Positions 24,876 through 33,324 of a DNA stretch of 64,000 bases are shown one piece after another. The stretch comes from G963704535 sp963704535. GTDB lineage: Bacteria; Chloroflexota; Chloroflexia; Chloroflexales; Roseiflexaceae. The stretch covers positions 10,478,001 to 10,542,000 of the forward strand of contig OY969916.1 of NCBI GenBank assembly GCA_963704535.1, given 5' to 3'. Below the pieces are notes generated by a model. That model did no database searches. It had not been told where the DNA came from and was given only the letters and a program-made list of their open reading frames with translations. How positions within the stretch are numbered: the stretch's first letter is position 1; each line of letters opens with the position of its first letter. Made by a program: the position numbers and the translations under genes.

Positions 24876-25911
24876 TTACGGTTTGAGGAGTGGATGCCGC
24901 CCGCGCACCCGCCCGATCAGCGCCGACAGATCCGGCTCGCGGCGGCCGGCGGGGCCGAGCGGGTCGGGGCCGGGGTCGCGTCCTAGCAGCACCCGCAGCG
25001 CGGCCAGCACGCAGGCGCCCAGCGCGTCGAGGTTGTAGCCGCCTTCGAGAACGAGCACGAGCCGCCCGCCGCACAACTCGCCGGCCAGCGCGGCCAGGCG
25101 CTGCGTCAGCGCGGCGTACCCGGCGACGGACAGCGCCAGCGGGCCGAGCGGGTCGCCCCAGTGGGCGTCGTAGCCGGCCGAGACCAGGATGAGCTGTGGG
25201 GCGAAGCGCCGGAGGGCCGGCAGCACCAGCTCGTCAAACACCTGGCCGAAGCCCTCGTCGCCGGTGCCATAGGGCAGCGGCACGTTGAGCGTCGCGCCGT
25301 AGCCGGACTCGGCGCCCAGCTCCTGCTCAGCGCCGGTGCCGGGGTAGAGCGGTGAGCCGTGGGTCGAGCAGAACAGCACCTGGCCATCGTCGTAGAAGCA
25401 ATCCTGGGTGCCGTTGCCGTGATGCACGTCGTAGTCGACTATCGCGACGCGCTCCAGGCCCAGGGCATCGAGCGCGTGCTGGGCGGCGATCGCGATATTG
25501 TTGAATAGGCAGAAGCCCATCGGCTGGGCATGGGGTGGCGTGGTGGCCGGGTGGGCGCACCAGCGCGAAGGCATTATCGGCCTGGCCGGCGACAACCGCC
25601 TCGACCGCCCGCAGCGCCGCGCCGGCTGCGTACCGCGCCGCTTCAAACGAGCCAGCGGTGGTATAGGTGTCCTGGTCGAGCCAGAGCAGGTCCTGGGTCG
25701 CGGCCCAGCGCACGATCTCAAGCACGCGCGGCCCGTGGACGGCCAGGATCTGGGCGTCGCCGGCGGGCTGCGGCTCCAGCTCCAGCAGATCGGGGCGCAG
25801 CTCGCTGCCGTCGATGGCGGCCAGGATCGCCTGGAGGCGCGCGGCATGCTCGACATGGCTGGGGTCGTCGTGGGCGGCGTGGTGCGGGTTGGTGACAATT
25901 GCGGTTGGCAT
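24876..25911 (-). CDS. Histone deacetylase family hydrolase, frameshifted
   Basis: Starts at ATG 25911 (MPTAIVTNPHHAAHDDPSHV). VRPPGHHA carries the catalytic His pair, VAIVDYDVHHGNGTQDCFY the Zn-binding Asp/His, SAGYDAHWGDPLG the third ligand, and LEGGYNLDALG the C-terminal loop. A one-base deletion in the GGGG run at 25532-25535 splits the frame just after HHATP. Restoring it gives about 345 residues. Bacterial members deacetylate acetylpolyamines, acetoin-related or protein substrates. Which one applies here is unknown. It ends 22 bp before hisH. Confidence 0.88.
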
Positions 25912-26076
25912 GGTCTCCGTCGCAAGTCGCGTCTTCTCTCACCGGCAGAGCGTACGTGGTGGATGGGGGGCAATTATAGCACAGTGCTCCGTGGTTGGTT
26001 TGGCCCTGGAGAGGGCTTTGATGAGGCCGATGCAAAGACAGCCTCGGCCTGTGGTAAGATGACAGGACTTATTTTG

Positions 26077-26190
26077 CCTGCCCTTCGACAAGCTCAGGAA
26101 GTTCGGCAGCAAGGTACTTCACCCATTTTTATATCGACGATTTTCGCCCGGCCGGGCGAAAATCGTCGATATAAAGAAGAAAAGTATCGC
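26077..26190 (+). repeat. Type C hairpin element, copy 2
   Basis: Perfect 24-bp arms without a loop (26128-26151 and 26152-26175), centred on TTTTCGCCCGGCCGGGCGAA. The left side has GCAGCAAGGTACTTCACC and the right AAGAAGAAAAGTATCGC. It is preceded by CCCTTCGACAAGCTCAGGAA, as in copy 4. It ends 38 bp before rmlD-like gene. Confidence 0.92.
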
Positions 26191-26227
26191 ATAAGCCCCG
26201 TTAAATCAAGGAGCAAGTGGTGACTTT

Positions 26228-27121
26228 ATGGGTAAGAAAACAGTATCGATCATCGGTGCGAGCGGGCTGCTTGGCAGAGAGGTGCTGATCCGCCTACGCC
26301 AGTATACTGATTGGGAGGTCATTGGATCGGGAGCGGATGATGTGGAAAAGGTCGATATAACCAGTGATGCTGCGATTCAAAAGCACTTCGAGCTGCATCG
26401 CCCCGATGTCGTGATCAACTGTGCGGCATTTAGTAATGTCGATGCTTGCGAGACGCCAGAGGGCTTTGAGGTCGCTAAAGAGGTCAATGGCTATGGCGTA
26501 GGAAGGCTTGCCAGGTACTGTGAAACATATCAGGCGACGTTCCTGCATATTTCGACAGATTACGTGTTTGGTGATAATAGCGAAACCGGGTATGATGAAT
26601 ATTACGACAAGTATACACCATTAAATAGCTATGGTCGAACGAAACAGATTGGTGAGCAGGAAGTGACTAAAATCGCGGGAGGAACGGTAAACTCTCGCTT
26701 TGTGAATCAGAACTTGCAATTCTATATCGTGAGAATATCCTGGCTGTTTGGCGATGGCGCCGGTAATTTTATGAGTAAAATCATTAACGCCGCCAGGAGT
26801 CGCGATTTTATAAGCGTTGTCGTCGACGAGGTGGGCTCGCCGACGTATACCAAAGATGTTGCTATGGCGCTGATCTACATCTTACAGCATAGTCTGCCGG
26901 GCGGAATTTATCATGTGTCTGGACATGGGTCCTGCTCGCGATACGAGTTCGCGAAAGAGATCCTGAACGCTAAAGCTATCCATACTGATGTTCTACCGAC
27001 CACAATGGACCAGTTTCCCCGAAAAGTGAAGGTGCCGCATTACTCGTTTCTATTAAACACGAAACTGCCCCAGATGCGCGACTGGCGGGAGATGGTGCGA
27101 GATTTCTTAGTGCATTCTTAA
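26228..27121 (+). CDS. RmlD-like dTDP-4-dehydrorhamnose reductase family protein
   Basis: 297 residues of the extended SDR family. The NAD(P)-binding loop is IIGASGLLG (G10xxGxxG). VVINCAAFSNVDACE, FLHISTDYVFGDN and YGRTKQIGEQ (catalytic Tyr-x3-Lys) are those of RmlD, which reduces dTDP-4-keto-rhamnose in deoxysugar synthesis. GC is visibly lower (just under 50%) than in its neighbours, and codon use differs, which suggests horizontal acquisition. No other rml gene is adjacent. It overlaps the convergent hydrolase by 4 bp. A type C hairpin lies just upstream. Confidence 0.85.
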   Translation: MGKKTVSIIGASGLLGREVLIRLRQYTDWEVIGSGADDVEKVDITSDAAIQKHFELHRPDVVINCAAFSNVDACETPEGFEVAKEVNGYGVGRLARYCETYQATFLHISTDYVFGDNSETGYDEYYDKYTPLNSYGRTKQIGEQEVTKIAGGTVNSRFVNQNLQFYIVRISWLFGDGAGNFMSKIINAARSRDFISVVVDEVGSPTYTKDVAMALIYILQHSLPGGIYHVSGHGSCSRYEFAKEILNAKAIHTDVLPTTMDQFPRKVKVPHYSFLLNTKLPQMRDWREMVRDFLVHS

Positions 27122-27906
27122 AAGCCTCTCTCGTCGAACCAGCCCAGCATATGATCCGCAACATCACGCCAACCGGCCTCAAGCATCATATCGTGGGCCA
27201 TGGTGGGGAAAATAGTTGCGTTTGTCCCATAGGCGCGGGCCGTCGCTTCTACCTCCGGCGGGTGAAAAATCGTGTCGTTCGCACCCCCCAACACCAGCAT
27301 CGGCGTGGTTACGCGGCGCGGGCGGGGCAGGTTGAGCGCCAGCATATCCAGAAAGGCGCAGTATGACTCATCCTGAAGGCGCCGAACGTAGCTCAGGAGC
27401 TGATCATTGGGCATGGCCGGCGAAAAGAAGTGTTCCTGGGCCAGCGCCGGCGTGGCGATCAGCGGATACAGGCTCAACGTGAGGTTGGCTTTGAGAAAGG
27501 CCAACGGATGCCGCCGGGTGATGCGGAGCGTCGTCGCGAGGACGCCGGCGGGCGGGACCGAGGCCAGGAGCACCCCGGCCGGCGCGGCGTGGCGCTCCAG
27601 ATATTTCTGGACGACCGCGCCGCCCATCGAGTGCCCGATCAGCACCGGATGCGACGGCAGCCTCCCCACAATGCTCTCCACATCGCGCACGTAATCGTTG
27701 ACCCGCGTCCAGCGCAGCCGGTCTCGTCCGGCGCTGCGGCCGTGGCCGCGCAGGCTCAGGGCATACACGGCGAAGCCGGCGCGCGAGAAGTACGGGACGA
27801 AATACTCCTGCCAGCACCAGGCGCCATGCCAGGCACCGTGGATGAATAGCAGCGGCGTTGGGCGCTGGGCCGAGCTGGTTTCAGGCTCAATCAGTTCGAG
27901 ATCCAT
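27118..27906 (-). CDS. Alpha/beta hydrolase
   Basis: 262 residues. FIHGAWHGAWCWQEY gives the oxyanion region, LIGHSMGGAVVQ the nucleophile (Ser93), LVLGGANDTIFHP the acid region and TMAHDMMLEAGW the catalytic His. It is like lysophospholipase/esterase-type hydrolases. The substrate is unknown. Convergent with the RmlD-like gene, with stop codons overlapping. Confidence 0.85.
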   Translation of the reverse strand: MDLELIEPETSSAQRPTPLLFIHGAWHGAWCWQEYFVPYFSRAGFAVYALSLRGHGRSAGRDRLRWTRVNDYVRDVESIVGRLPSHPVLIGHSMGGAVVQKYLERHAAPAGVLLASVPPAGVLATTLRITRRHPLAFLKANLTLSLYPLIATPALAQEHFFSPAMPNDQLLSYVRRLQDESYCAFLDMLALNLPRPRRVTTPMLVLGGANDTIFHPPEVEATARAYGTNATIFPTMAHDMMLEAGWRDVADHMLGWFDERGF

Positions 27907-27944
27907 CTACTTGATCCTCTCCAAATAACATGTGTTGGGTGGGG

Positions 27945-27985
27945 TTTTTGAGGCGGGCGTGGCCCTCCCCAAGCCCCTCCCCGCT
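27945..27985 (-). repeat. Decayed type A-like core
   Basis: GTGGGGTTTTTGAGGCGGGC and CCTCCCCAAGCCCCTCCCC resemble a mutated repeat core between the hydrolase and Nudix genes. Confidence 0.4.
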
Positions 27986-27986
27986 T

Positions 27987-28532
27987 TTAGGAAGCCTCGC
28001 TGGCGAGCTTTGCCACAAAGCGGGCCAGGTGGGGTTCGCTCCGAGTCAGCGGCAGCTGATCGAGCGGGAACCACGCAATGCGCTCGAACTCCTCCCGATC
28101 GTAGTCAAGGGTCTGCCGGCAGTCGCCGCGCAGCACGTACCACAGCGAGACGTCGATATGGCCTGCGTCGCTGCCGACCGTGCGGGTGACGGTGAGGAAG
28201 ATCGGCTGTGGATAGAGGTAGATCGCTTCGATCTGTAGTTCTTCCCGCAGTTCGCGCGCCACGGTCGCCTGCGGATGCTCGCCCGGCTCGACGTGGCCGC
28301 CGCTGGGTAGCCATAGGCTGGCCTTTTTGTGATCGACTAGCAGCAGCTTACGCGCATCGGGATCGAGCAGGACGAAGTAGGAGACCAGGTGCTGCGGCGG
28401 GGTCGCGGGCTTTTGGGTGCGGCACAGTGGCGCGCCGGACTCGATCCATGCCAGCGTGTGGGCGATCTGCTCCGCTTCGAGTGGATCGCCCGGCCGGATG
28501 GCTCGAACAATGTTCGCAATAGCGGTGCGCAT
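27987..28532 (-). CDS. Nudix hydrolase
   Basis: 181 residues. A full Nudix box, GHVEPGE-x7-RELREE at about 79-98, coordinates the metal that activates water for pyrophosphate cleavage of nucleoside diphosphate derivatives. An N-terminal helical extension of about 45 residues precedes the domain. The substrate cannot be told from sequence. Flanked by repeats on both sides. Confidence 0.9.
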   Translation of the reverse strand: MRTAIANIVRAIRPGDPLEAEQIAHTLAWIESGAPLCRTQKPATPPQHLVSYFVLLDPDARKLLLVDHKKASLWLPSGGHVEPGEHPQATVARELREELQIEAIYLYPQPIFLTVTRTVGSDAGHIDVSLWYVLRGDCRQTLDYDREEFERIAWFPLDQLPLTRSEPHLARFVAKLASEAS

Positions 28533-28576
28533 CAGGGCGCCTTACTCCATCTTGCTATCGGGTGTTAGCGGCTGCT

Positions 28577-28627
28577 TGAAGAGGGGGAGTTTGAGGGGGA
28601 AGCCCCCTCAAGAACCCTCCTCCACCA
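28577..28627 (+). repeat. Type A repeat core
   Basis: GAAGAGGGGGAGTTTGAGGG paired with CCCCCTCAAGAACCCTCC. It lies directly left of the complete element at 28639. Confidence 0.8.
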
Positions 28628-28638
28628 CCGAACTCTTA

Positions 28639-28736
28639 GAGACGGTCTGAAAAGGTTGATTTGTCGCTCATAGTCGTGGTGGGAAGGGGCTTCTTGAGGG
28701 GCGGCCCCCTCAAACTCCCCCTTTTCAGACAGTTTC
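28639..28736. mobile_element. Type A MITE-like element, 98 bp, TTA duplication at uma2 stop
   Basis: The ends GAGACGGTCTGAAAAGG and CCTTTTCAGACAGTTTC are inverted, with TTA at 28636-28638 and 28737-28739. The right TTA is the complement of the TAA stop of the Uma2-type gene. Inside are GTTGATTTGTCGCTC and the core hairpin. Confidence 0.9.
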
Positions 28737-29294
28737 TTAGAAAAGCTGGTCGGTGGTCAACTGGATGGCCGGCAGGGTCGTGGCTGTAATGGTCGTGCCG
28801 AAGAGGGCTTTGTGCAACTGCGTGTATTCGCCTCGCGCGGGCTGCGTGTATTGCTCGATAATCTGCTTGTTGATATCGATGATCCAGACTTCGCTGATGT
28901 GCGCCAGGGCATAGCGGGGAAGTTTCTCATCCCGGTCGTAGTCCAGCGAGGTATCGGCGATCTCGATGACCAGCAAGACATCATCGGGTGTTGCGAGCGC
29001 GCCGGTGTAGTAATCGTCGCGCGGGCTCAAGATCGCGATGTCCGGCTGCGGTTCGCCATAGTCATCGAGACGGATGGGGTTTTGGATGCTGATAATGCCG
29101 CTGTCGCCGATGAGTTGGGTCAGCAGCTTATTCAATTTGTTGACAATCGCGACGTGCAAGGGGCCGATCGGGCTCATGATATAGATCTCCCCATCAAGCA
29201 GTTCGACCCGATCATCCTCGGTCAATATGCCGGTCTCACGCATTCGCGCGTAATCGTGGACCGTAAATTGGCGGCGGGTGAGCGTCAGCGTCAC
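28737..29294 (-). CDS. Uma2 family (DUF820) putative endonuclease
   Basis: 185 residues. FTVHDYARMRETGILTEDDR, EIYIMSPIGPLHVAIVNKL, EPQPDIAILSPRDDYY and LLVIEIADTSLDYDRDEKL form the PD-(D/E)xK-like core (Asp in QPDI, Glu in VIEI, Lys in EKL). The family is greatly expanded in Chloroflexota and Cyanobacteria, and its targets are unknown. Its TAA stop is one copy of the 3-bp duplication of the adjacent element. Confidence 0.9.
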   Translation of the reverse strand: MTLTLTRRQFTVHDYARMRETGILTEDDRVELLDGEIYIMSPIGPLHVAIVNKLNKLLTQLIGDSGIISIQNPIRLDDYGEPQPDIAILSPRDDYYTGALATPDDVLLVIEIADTSLDYDRDEKLPRYALAHISEVWIIDINKQIIEQYTQPARGEYTQLHKALFGTTITATTLPAIQLTTDQLF

Positions 29295-29335
29295 AAGCGC
29301 CCTCCTGGCCTATATCACCTGTGGATCGTCGACTT

Positions 29336-29740
29336 CTATGATAGCATAGATGTGGGATCAGGGAGCTGCTCGCACCCCGGTATGTCTTGCAGGCGCTGGA
29401 ACACCCGGCGCCCGTGCGATCGGGCCAGGGCGACCATGTGATCAGCGCCCGCGGAGGCGCCGCCGATCCGCAGCACCCCATCACAGCGGGCCACGATCCG
29501 CTCGGAGATCGGGTGGAAGATTTCGTTGAAGCGCGCGTCGCCGACCTGCTGCGAGCCAGCCAGGCCCAGCATGGGCAGCGCGAACCACTCGCCCAGGACC
29601 GGCAGATGACCCGCTCGAAAGAGCGGCAGCGCGTAGGCTTCCATGGCATGGACATTGGCGGCCATCTTGATAGGATCATCGCCTGTCCCCGATCGATACG
29701 GGCCTGCGATCAAGATCATTAATCCTGGTTGGTCACTCAT
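29336..29740 (-). CDS. DUF4406-like nucleoside 2-deoxyribosyltransferase-fold protein
   Basis: 134 residues. LMILIAGPYRSGTGDDPIKM at the N-terminus, then VHAMEAYALPLFRAGHLPVL and RIVARCDGVLRIGGASAGAD, resemble the nucleoside deoxyribosyltransferase-like fold of DUF4406, in which the GPY loop binds the nucleotide. The catalytic function is not established. Possibly co-transcribed with the Uma2 gene 41 bp downstream. Confidence 0.65.
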   Translation of the reverse strand: MSDQPGLMILIAGPYRSGTGDDPIKMAANVHAMEAYALPLFRAGHLPVLGEWFALPMLGLAGSQQVGDARFNEIFHPISERIVARCDGVLRIGGASAGADHMVALARSHGRRVFQRLQDIPGCEQLPDPTSMLS

Positions 29741-29770
29741 CCGGCTGCCTCCTGGCTATTGCTCTTATAG

Positions 29771-29895
29771 AGTGGGTGAGGGAGACTGAGGGGCTTCCCC
29801 CTCAAACCCCCTTTTTCCCAGAGCGGAAGTTTGGTGGTAGAAAAGGGGTTCTTGAGGGGTTTCCCCCTCAAACTCCCCCTTCTCAGGAGAGCCGC
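29771..29895 (-). repeat. Two type A/B repeat cores in tandem
   Basis: GTGAGGGAGACTGAGGGGCT/CCCCCTCAAACCCCC, then AAAAGGGGTTCTTGAGGGGT/CCCCCTCAAACTCCCCCTTC. Each is a hairpin with no intact terminal repeats. Confidence 0.8.
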
Positions 29896-29952
29896 TGCTA
29901 TGGTAGCATAGGTGTCAAGAATGCTCAGCGTGGCGAGCTTGAACGAGGCGCG

Positions 29953-29981
29953 TTGCCCACCCCTGCCGTATGGTGTACAAT
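29953..29981 (+). promoter_or_regulatory. Promoter for NAD(P)HX repair gene (TTGCCC - 17 bp - TACAAT)
   Basis: TTGCCC at 29953-29958 and TACAAT at 29976-29981, spacer 17 bp. The start codon is 35 bp downstream. Confidence 0.55.
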
Positions 29982-30016
29982 ACGCCCCAGGTTAGAATCA
30001 GGAATGGCATGGCCCG

Positions 30017-31669
30017 ATGAAACTGGTGACAACCGCCCACATGCGTGCGCTGGAGCAGGCCGCCGTCGACGCCGGCGCGACGTGGTTGGGGCTGATCGAG
30101 CAGGCCGGCTGGGGCGTGGCGCAAGAGGCTATGCGCCGGCTTGGCGAGGTCGCCGGTCGGCGCATTGTGGTGCTTGTCGGCCCCGGCAACAACGGCGGCG
30201 ACGGCCTGGTGGTCGCCCGGCACCTCCACGACGCCGGGGCCGATGTCGCGCTGTACCTATGGCGCCGCGCCTCGCCCGACGACGTGAATCGCGCCCGCTG
30301 CCGTGAGCGCGGGATTGCGGAGCACGAATTGGCCCATGACCCCGACCGGGCTGCGCTGCGGCGGCTGCTGGCGGGCTGCGAGCTGGTCGTGGACGCGCTG
30401 CTCGGCATGGGCATCAGCCGGGCGGTCGAGGGCGAGCTTGCCGCGATCGTCGAGACGGTCAACACCACAGAACCAAGAACCAAGAACCAAGAACCAGCGA
30501 TGAGGAGTCCGGTTCTCGGTTCTCGGTTCTCGGTTCTTGCCGTGGATCTGCCCACCGGCATTCACTCCGATACCGGGGAGGTCAGGGGCACCGCGCTCGG
30601 CGCCGATATCACCGTGGCAACCGGGCTGGCCAAACGAGGGCTTTTTTATTATCCTGGGCGTGCTTATGCCGGCGAGATACAGGCCGTGGATATCGGCCTG
30701 GCCCCGGCGCAGTTGGAGGCATTGATGAGCGAGACAATGACTGCCGAGCGGATGCGGGATCTCCTGCCGCGCCGCCCTGACGACGCACATAAGGGGACGT
30801 TCGGTAAGGTGCTGGTGGTGGCCGGGTCGATCCATTACCCTGGCGCGGCCAGCCTGGCGACGGCCGGCGCGGCGCGGATCGGCGCCGGCGTGGTGACGCT
30901 GGCCAGCGGGCGCAGCACGCTGGGCGGGCCGGCGCGCCTCCCGGAGGTGACGCTCCTGCCGCTGCCCGAGGCCGAGTGGGGTGTGCTGGGCGAGGCGTCG
31001 GCCGATGAGTTGCTGAAGTCGCTGGAGAAGTACCAGTCGCTGCTGGTCGGGCCGGGCATCGGCCGTGAGGAGGCCACGCGCGAGTTCCTGGAGCGGCTGC
31101 TTGGGCTGGACTCGCCGCGCCACCGCGGGCAGATCGGATTCCGCATCGGGGTGGGCGCCGAGAAGCAGGCGGTCAAGCAGCGGCCCGAGTTGCCCCCGAC
31201 GGTGATCGACGCCGACGGGCTGACGCTGTTGAGCCAGATCCAGAAGTGGTGGGAGCACCTCCCGCGCGGGCGCTGCGTCCTCACCCCGCACCCCGGCGAG
31301 ATGAAGCGGCTGCTGGGCGTCGAAGAACTCGATGGCGACCGGGTCAAGGTCGCCGAGGAGGCCGCCGATCGCTGGGGCCAGGTGGTAGTGCTGAAGGGTG
31401 CCACGACCGTGATAGCCGGCTCGGAGGGGCGCAGCCTGCTGAACGATGGCGGCAACGCCGCGCTGGCGACGGCTGGGACCGGGGATGTGCTGGCGGGGGC
31501 GATCGCCGGGCTGCTGGCGCAGGGGCTCGGGCCGCTGGAAGCGGCCGCGCTGGGGGTCTACCTGCATAGCGCCGCCGGCCGGCTCGTTCGCGAGGATCTG
31601 GGCGATATGGGGACACTGGCGAGCGACCTGCTGCCGCGGCTGCCGCTGGTGATCAAACGGCTCAAATGA
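30017..31669 (+). CDS. nnr: Bifunctional NAD(P)H-hydrate epimerase / ADP-dependent dehydratase
   Basis: 550 residues. Residues 1 to about 225 are the epimerase (VTTAHMRALEQAAVDAGATW, VLVGPGNNGGDGLVVARHL, VLAVDLPTGIHSDTG). Residues about 235-545 are the ribokinase-like dehydratase (HKGTFGKVLVVAGSIHYPGA, VIDADGLTLL, VLTPHPGEMKRLL, GNAALATAGTGDVLAGAIAG). It repairs hydrated NADH/NADPH. A heptamer palindrome (30470-30539) adds about 24 in-frame residues just before the conserved VLAVDLPTG strand. It overlaps the phosphatase gene by 4 bp (ATGA). Confidence 0.95.
   Translation: MKLVTTAHMRALEQAAVDAGATWLGLIEQAGWGVAQEAMRRLGEVAGRRIVVLVGPGNNGGDGLVVARHLHDAGADVALYLWRRASPDDVNRARCRERGIAEHELAHDPDRAALRRLLAGCELVVDALLGMGISRAVEGELAAIVETVNTTEPRTKNQEPAMRSPVLGSRFSVLAVDLPTGIHSDTGEVRGTALGADITVATGLAKRGLFYYPGRAYAGEIQAVDIGLAPAQLEALMSETMTAERMRDLLPRRPDDAHKGTFGKVLVVAGSIHYPGAASLATAGAARIGAGVVTLASGRSTLGGPARLPEVTLLPLPEAEWGVLGEASADELLKSLEKYQSLLVGPGIGREEATREFLERLLGLDSPRHRGQIGFRIGVGAEKQAVKQRPELPPTVIDADGLTLLSQIQKWWEHLPRGRCVLTPHPGEMKRLLGVEELDGDRVKVAEEAADRWGQVVVLKGATTVIAGSEGRSLLNDGGNAALATAGTGDVLAGAIAGLLAQGLGPLEAAALGVYLHSAAGRLVREDLGDMGTLASDLLPRLPLVIKRLK
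30470..30539. repeat. In-frame heptamer palindrome inside NAD(P)HX epimerase
   Basis: AACCAAG repeats (about 30471-30495) face CGGTTCT repeats (about 30511-30537) across a short spacer, with imperfect complementarity. It encodes EPRTKNQEP...GSRFSVL in frame. The CGGTTCT family also occurs at about 6450. Confidence 0.9.
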
Positions 31670-32325
31670 ACATATTATACCTGGTGCGGCATGGGGAGAA
31701 CTGGGCCAATATCACGCAGGAGTTCTCCTATCGTAAAGTTGACTATTCCTTGACCGCAAAAGGGGTTATCCAGGCCCAGCAGACGGCCGAGTTTTTCAGG
31801 GATAAAGCGATCCACGAGATCTACTCCTCGCCGCTGAAGCGCGCCCGCGAGACGGCCGAGATCATTGCCCAGGCGCTGAACCTGGATGTGACGATCGTTG
31901 AGCTTCTGCGCGAGATCAACGTCGGGGCGCTGGAGGGGCAGGCGCCTAACGCCGAGAACTGGGCCTACCACGATCGGATCATCGAAGATTGGTACGAGCG
32001 GCGCCATGACTCGGCGTTCCGCGATGGCGAGGATTATTGGACGCTGCTGGCGCGGACGCAGCGTGGGCTGGCGCAGATCCTCGACGGTAAAAGCGGTCGG
32101 AACATCGTCGTGGTGGGCCATGGCGGGATGTTCAGCTTCACGATCAAAGATATCTGCCCCGATGTCGATCTGCGCCAGTTGCGGCAGATCGTCAAGCAGA
32201 ACTGTGCGATCACCGAGATCGCGGCGCGCTCGCGCGACGGCGTGCTGGAGACGCAGTTGCGCAGTTGGGCCGCCTGCGCGCACCTGTCCGACGTCCCAAT
32301 CAATGCCAGCCCTGAAATGGAGTAG
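31666..32325 (+). CDS. Histidine phosphatase family protein
   Basis: 219 residues. LVRHGENWANIT is the RHG catalytic motif, EIYSSPLKRARETAEIIAQA the second half, and VVGHGGMFSFTI the C-terminal His. These are phosphoglycerate-mutase-like phosphatases acting by a phosphohistidine intermediate. The substrate is unknown. The start overlaps the repair-enzyme stop by 4 bp, so it is translationally coupled. The FmdB-type gene follows after 3 bp. Confidence 0.9.
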   Translation: MNILYLVRHGENWANITQEFSYRKVDYSLTAKGVIQAQQTAEFFRDKAIHEIYSSPLKRARETAEIIAQALNLDVTIVELLREINVGALEGQAPNAENWAYHDRIIEDWYERRHDSAFRDGEDYWTLLARTQRGLAQILDGKSGRNIVVVGHGGMFSFTIKDICPDVDLRQLRQIVKQNCAITEIAARSRDGVLETQLRSWAACAHLSDVPINASPEME

Positions 32326-32328
32326 GCG

Positions 32329-32730
32329 ATGCCGATCTACGAATATCTCTGCCCCAACTGCAATGGGCGCTTCCAGAAGCTGGTCCGGGGCTTCAACGAC
32401 CCGGTCGGGCTGGCGTGCCCGCGCTGCGGCAGCGCCGAGGTGCGCCGGGCGATCTCGCGCGTCGCCGTGCTCAAGTCCGAGGATGCCCGCGCCGAGTCGC
32501 TGGCCGACCCATCCATGTTCGCGGGGCTGGACGAGGATGACCCGCGCTCGATCGCCCGCTGGGCCAAGAAGCTGGGCAAAGAGTTGGGCGAAGAGGCCGG
32601 GGAGGACTGGGGCAGTATGGTCGACGAGATGCTTGAGGAGGAGCTTAATCGCGGCGATGACGAGGAGGCCGGGGACGACAAGGGCGGCAAGCGCGGGCCG
32701 GGCCAGATCGATGATCTTGGCTGGGGGTAG
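32329..32730 (+). CDS. FmdB-type zinc ribbon protein
   Basis: 133 residues. The N-terminal MPIYEYLCPNCNGRFQKLVR and LACPRCGSAEVRRAISR form the FmdB/CxxC zinc ribbon (two CxxC pairs, about 8-11 and 32-35). The acidic C-terminal tail (about 70-133, DEDDPRSIARWAKKLGKE) is helical. The family is associated with regulation or assembly, but its molecular role is unknown. Third gene of the repair-enzyme operon. Confidence 0.88.
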   Translation: MPIYEYLCPNCNGRFQKLVRGFNDPVGLACPRCGSAEVRRAISRVAVLKSEDARAESLADPSMFAGLDEDDPRSIARWAKKLGKELGEEAGEDWGSMVDEMLEEELNRGDDEEAGDDKGGKRGPGQIDDLGWG

Positions 32731-32738
32731 GCGCCGCA

Positions 32739-32972
32739 ATGTCGCCCACGACGGATATTCCGATCACCTATGCCGTACCGCTCTCGCCGGAGGCGCGCGC
32801 CGAGATCGCGAGTACAGTTGGCGGCCACCACACACTTGAGGCGGTGTTGGACTGGTGCCGCGCCCAGACACCGCCGATCTGGGTCGACGAGATCGTCACC
32901 CAGGACGAGTTCACCCACGACGTCGTCGTTCGCTTCGGCCAGCAGCTCTACCTGGTCTACGATGTCACCTGA
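32739..32972 (+). CDS. Small conserved-looking hypothetical protein
   Basis: 77 residues from ATG 32739, 8 bp after the FmdB-type gene. It is acidic and soluble, with PITYAVPLSPEARAEIASTV and VDEIVTQDEFTHDVVVRFGQ. No recognised domain. Its position supports expression as the fourth gene of the operon. Confidence 0.5.
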   Translation: MSPTTDIPITYAVPLSPEARAEIASTVGGHHTLEAVLDWCRAQTPPIWVDEIVTQDEFTHDVVVRFGQQLYLVYDVT

Positions 32973-32981
32973 TTGGGCGGC

Positions 32982-33140
32982 GTGACGGCGGTCGCCGTCT
33001 GGGGCCACCAGCCGGACGCGCGGGAGCTGCTCGACGCGCGTACCGGGCGCGGCTGGCGGCCCCGCCCATCGCCACTGCGCGGTGGGCCGCGGGTGCTGGG
33101 CTACGCCGCCTGCATCTTCCCCCCTAAATCCCCTAGTTAG
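32982..33140 (+). CDS. Possible 52-residue ORF with GTG start
   Basis: GTG at 32982 follows the previous stop by 9 bp. Translation begins VTAVAVWGHQPDARELLDAR and ends at TAG 33138-33140. It has no homology that I recognise and may be the remnant of a larger gene. Confidence 0.25.
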   Translation: MTAVAVWGHQPDARELLDARTGRGWRPRPSPLRGGPRVLGYAACIFPPKSPS

Positions 33141-33204
33141 CTGCTGCTGGCTTGATTTGCCACAAACGGCTATAATAGCGGCTGCTATAACACTCAGGAA
33201 CTGT

Positions 33205-33324
33205 TTGAAAAGGGGAGTTTGAGGGGAAGCCCCTCAAGAACTCCTTTCCACCAGGGATTGCTTGAAAAGGGGAGTTTGAGGGGAAGCCCCTCAAGAACTC
33301 CTTTCCACCAGGGATTGCTTGAAA
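33205..33324 (+). repeat. Left part of 57-bp tandem array (type A core)
   Basis: Units start at 33205 and 33262, with the first 6 bp (TTGAAA) of a third at 33319. Each unit is TTGAAAAGGGGAGTTTGAGG, GGAAGCCCCTCAAG, AACTCCTTTCCACC, AGGGATTGC. Just upstream is TCA GGAACTGTTTGAAAAGG, a type A left end. Confidence 0.95.
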
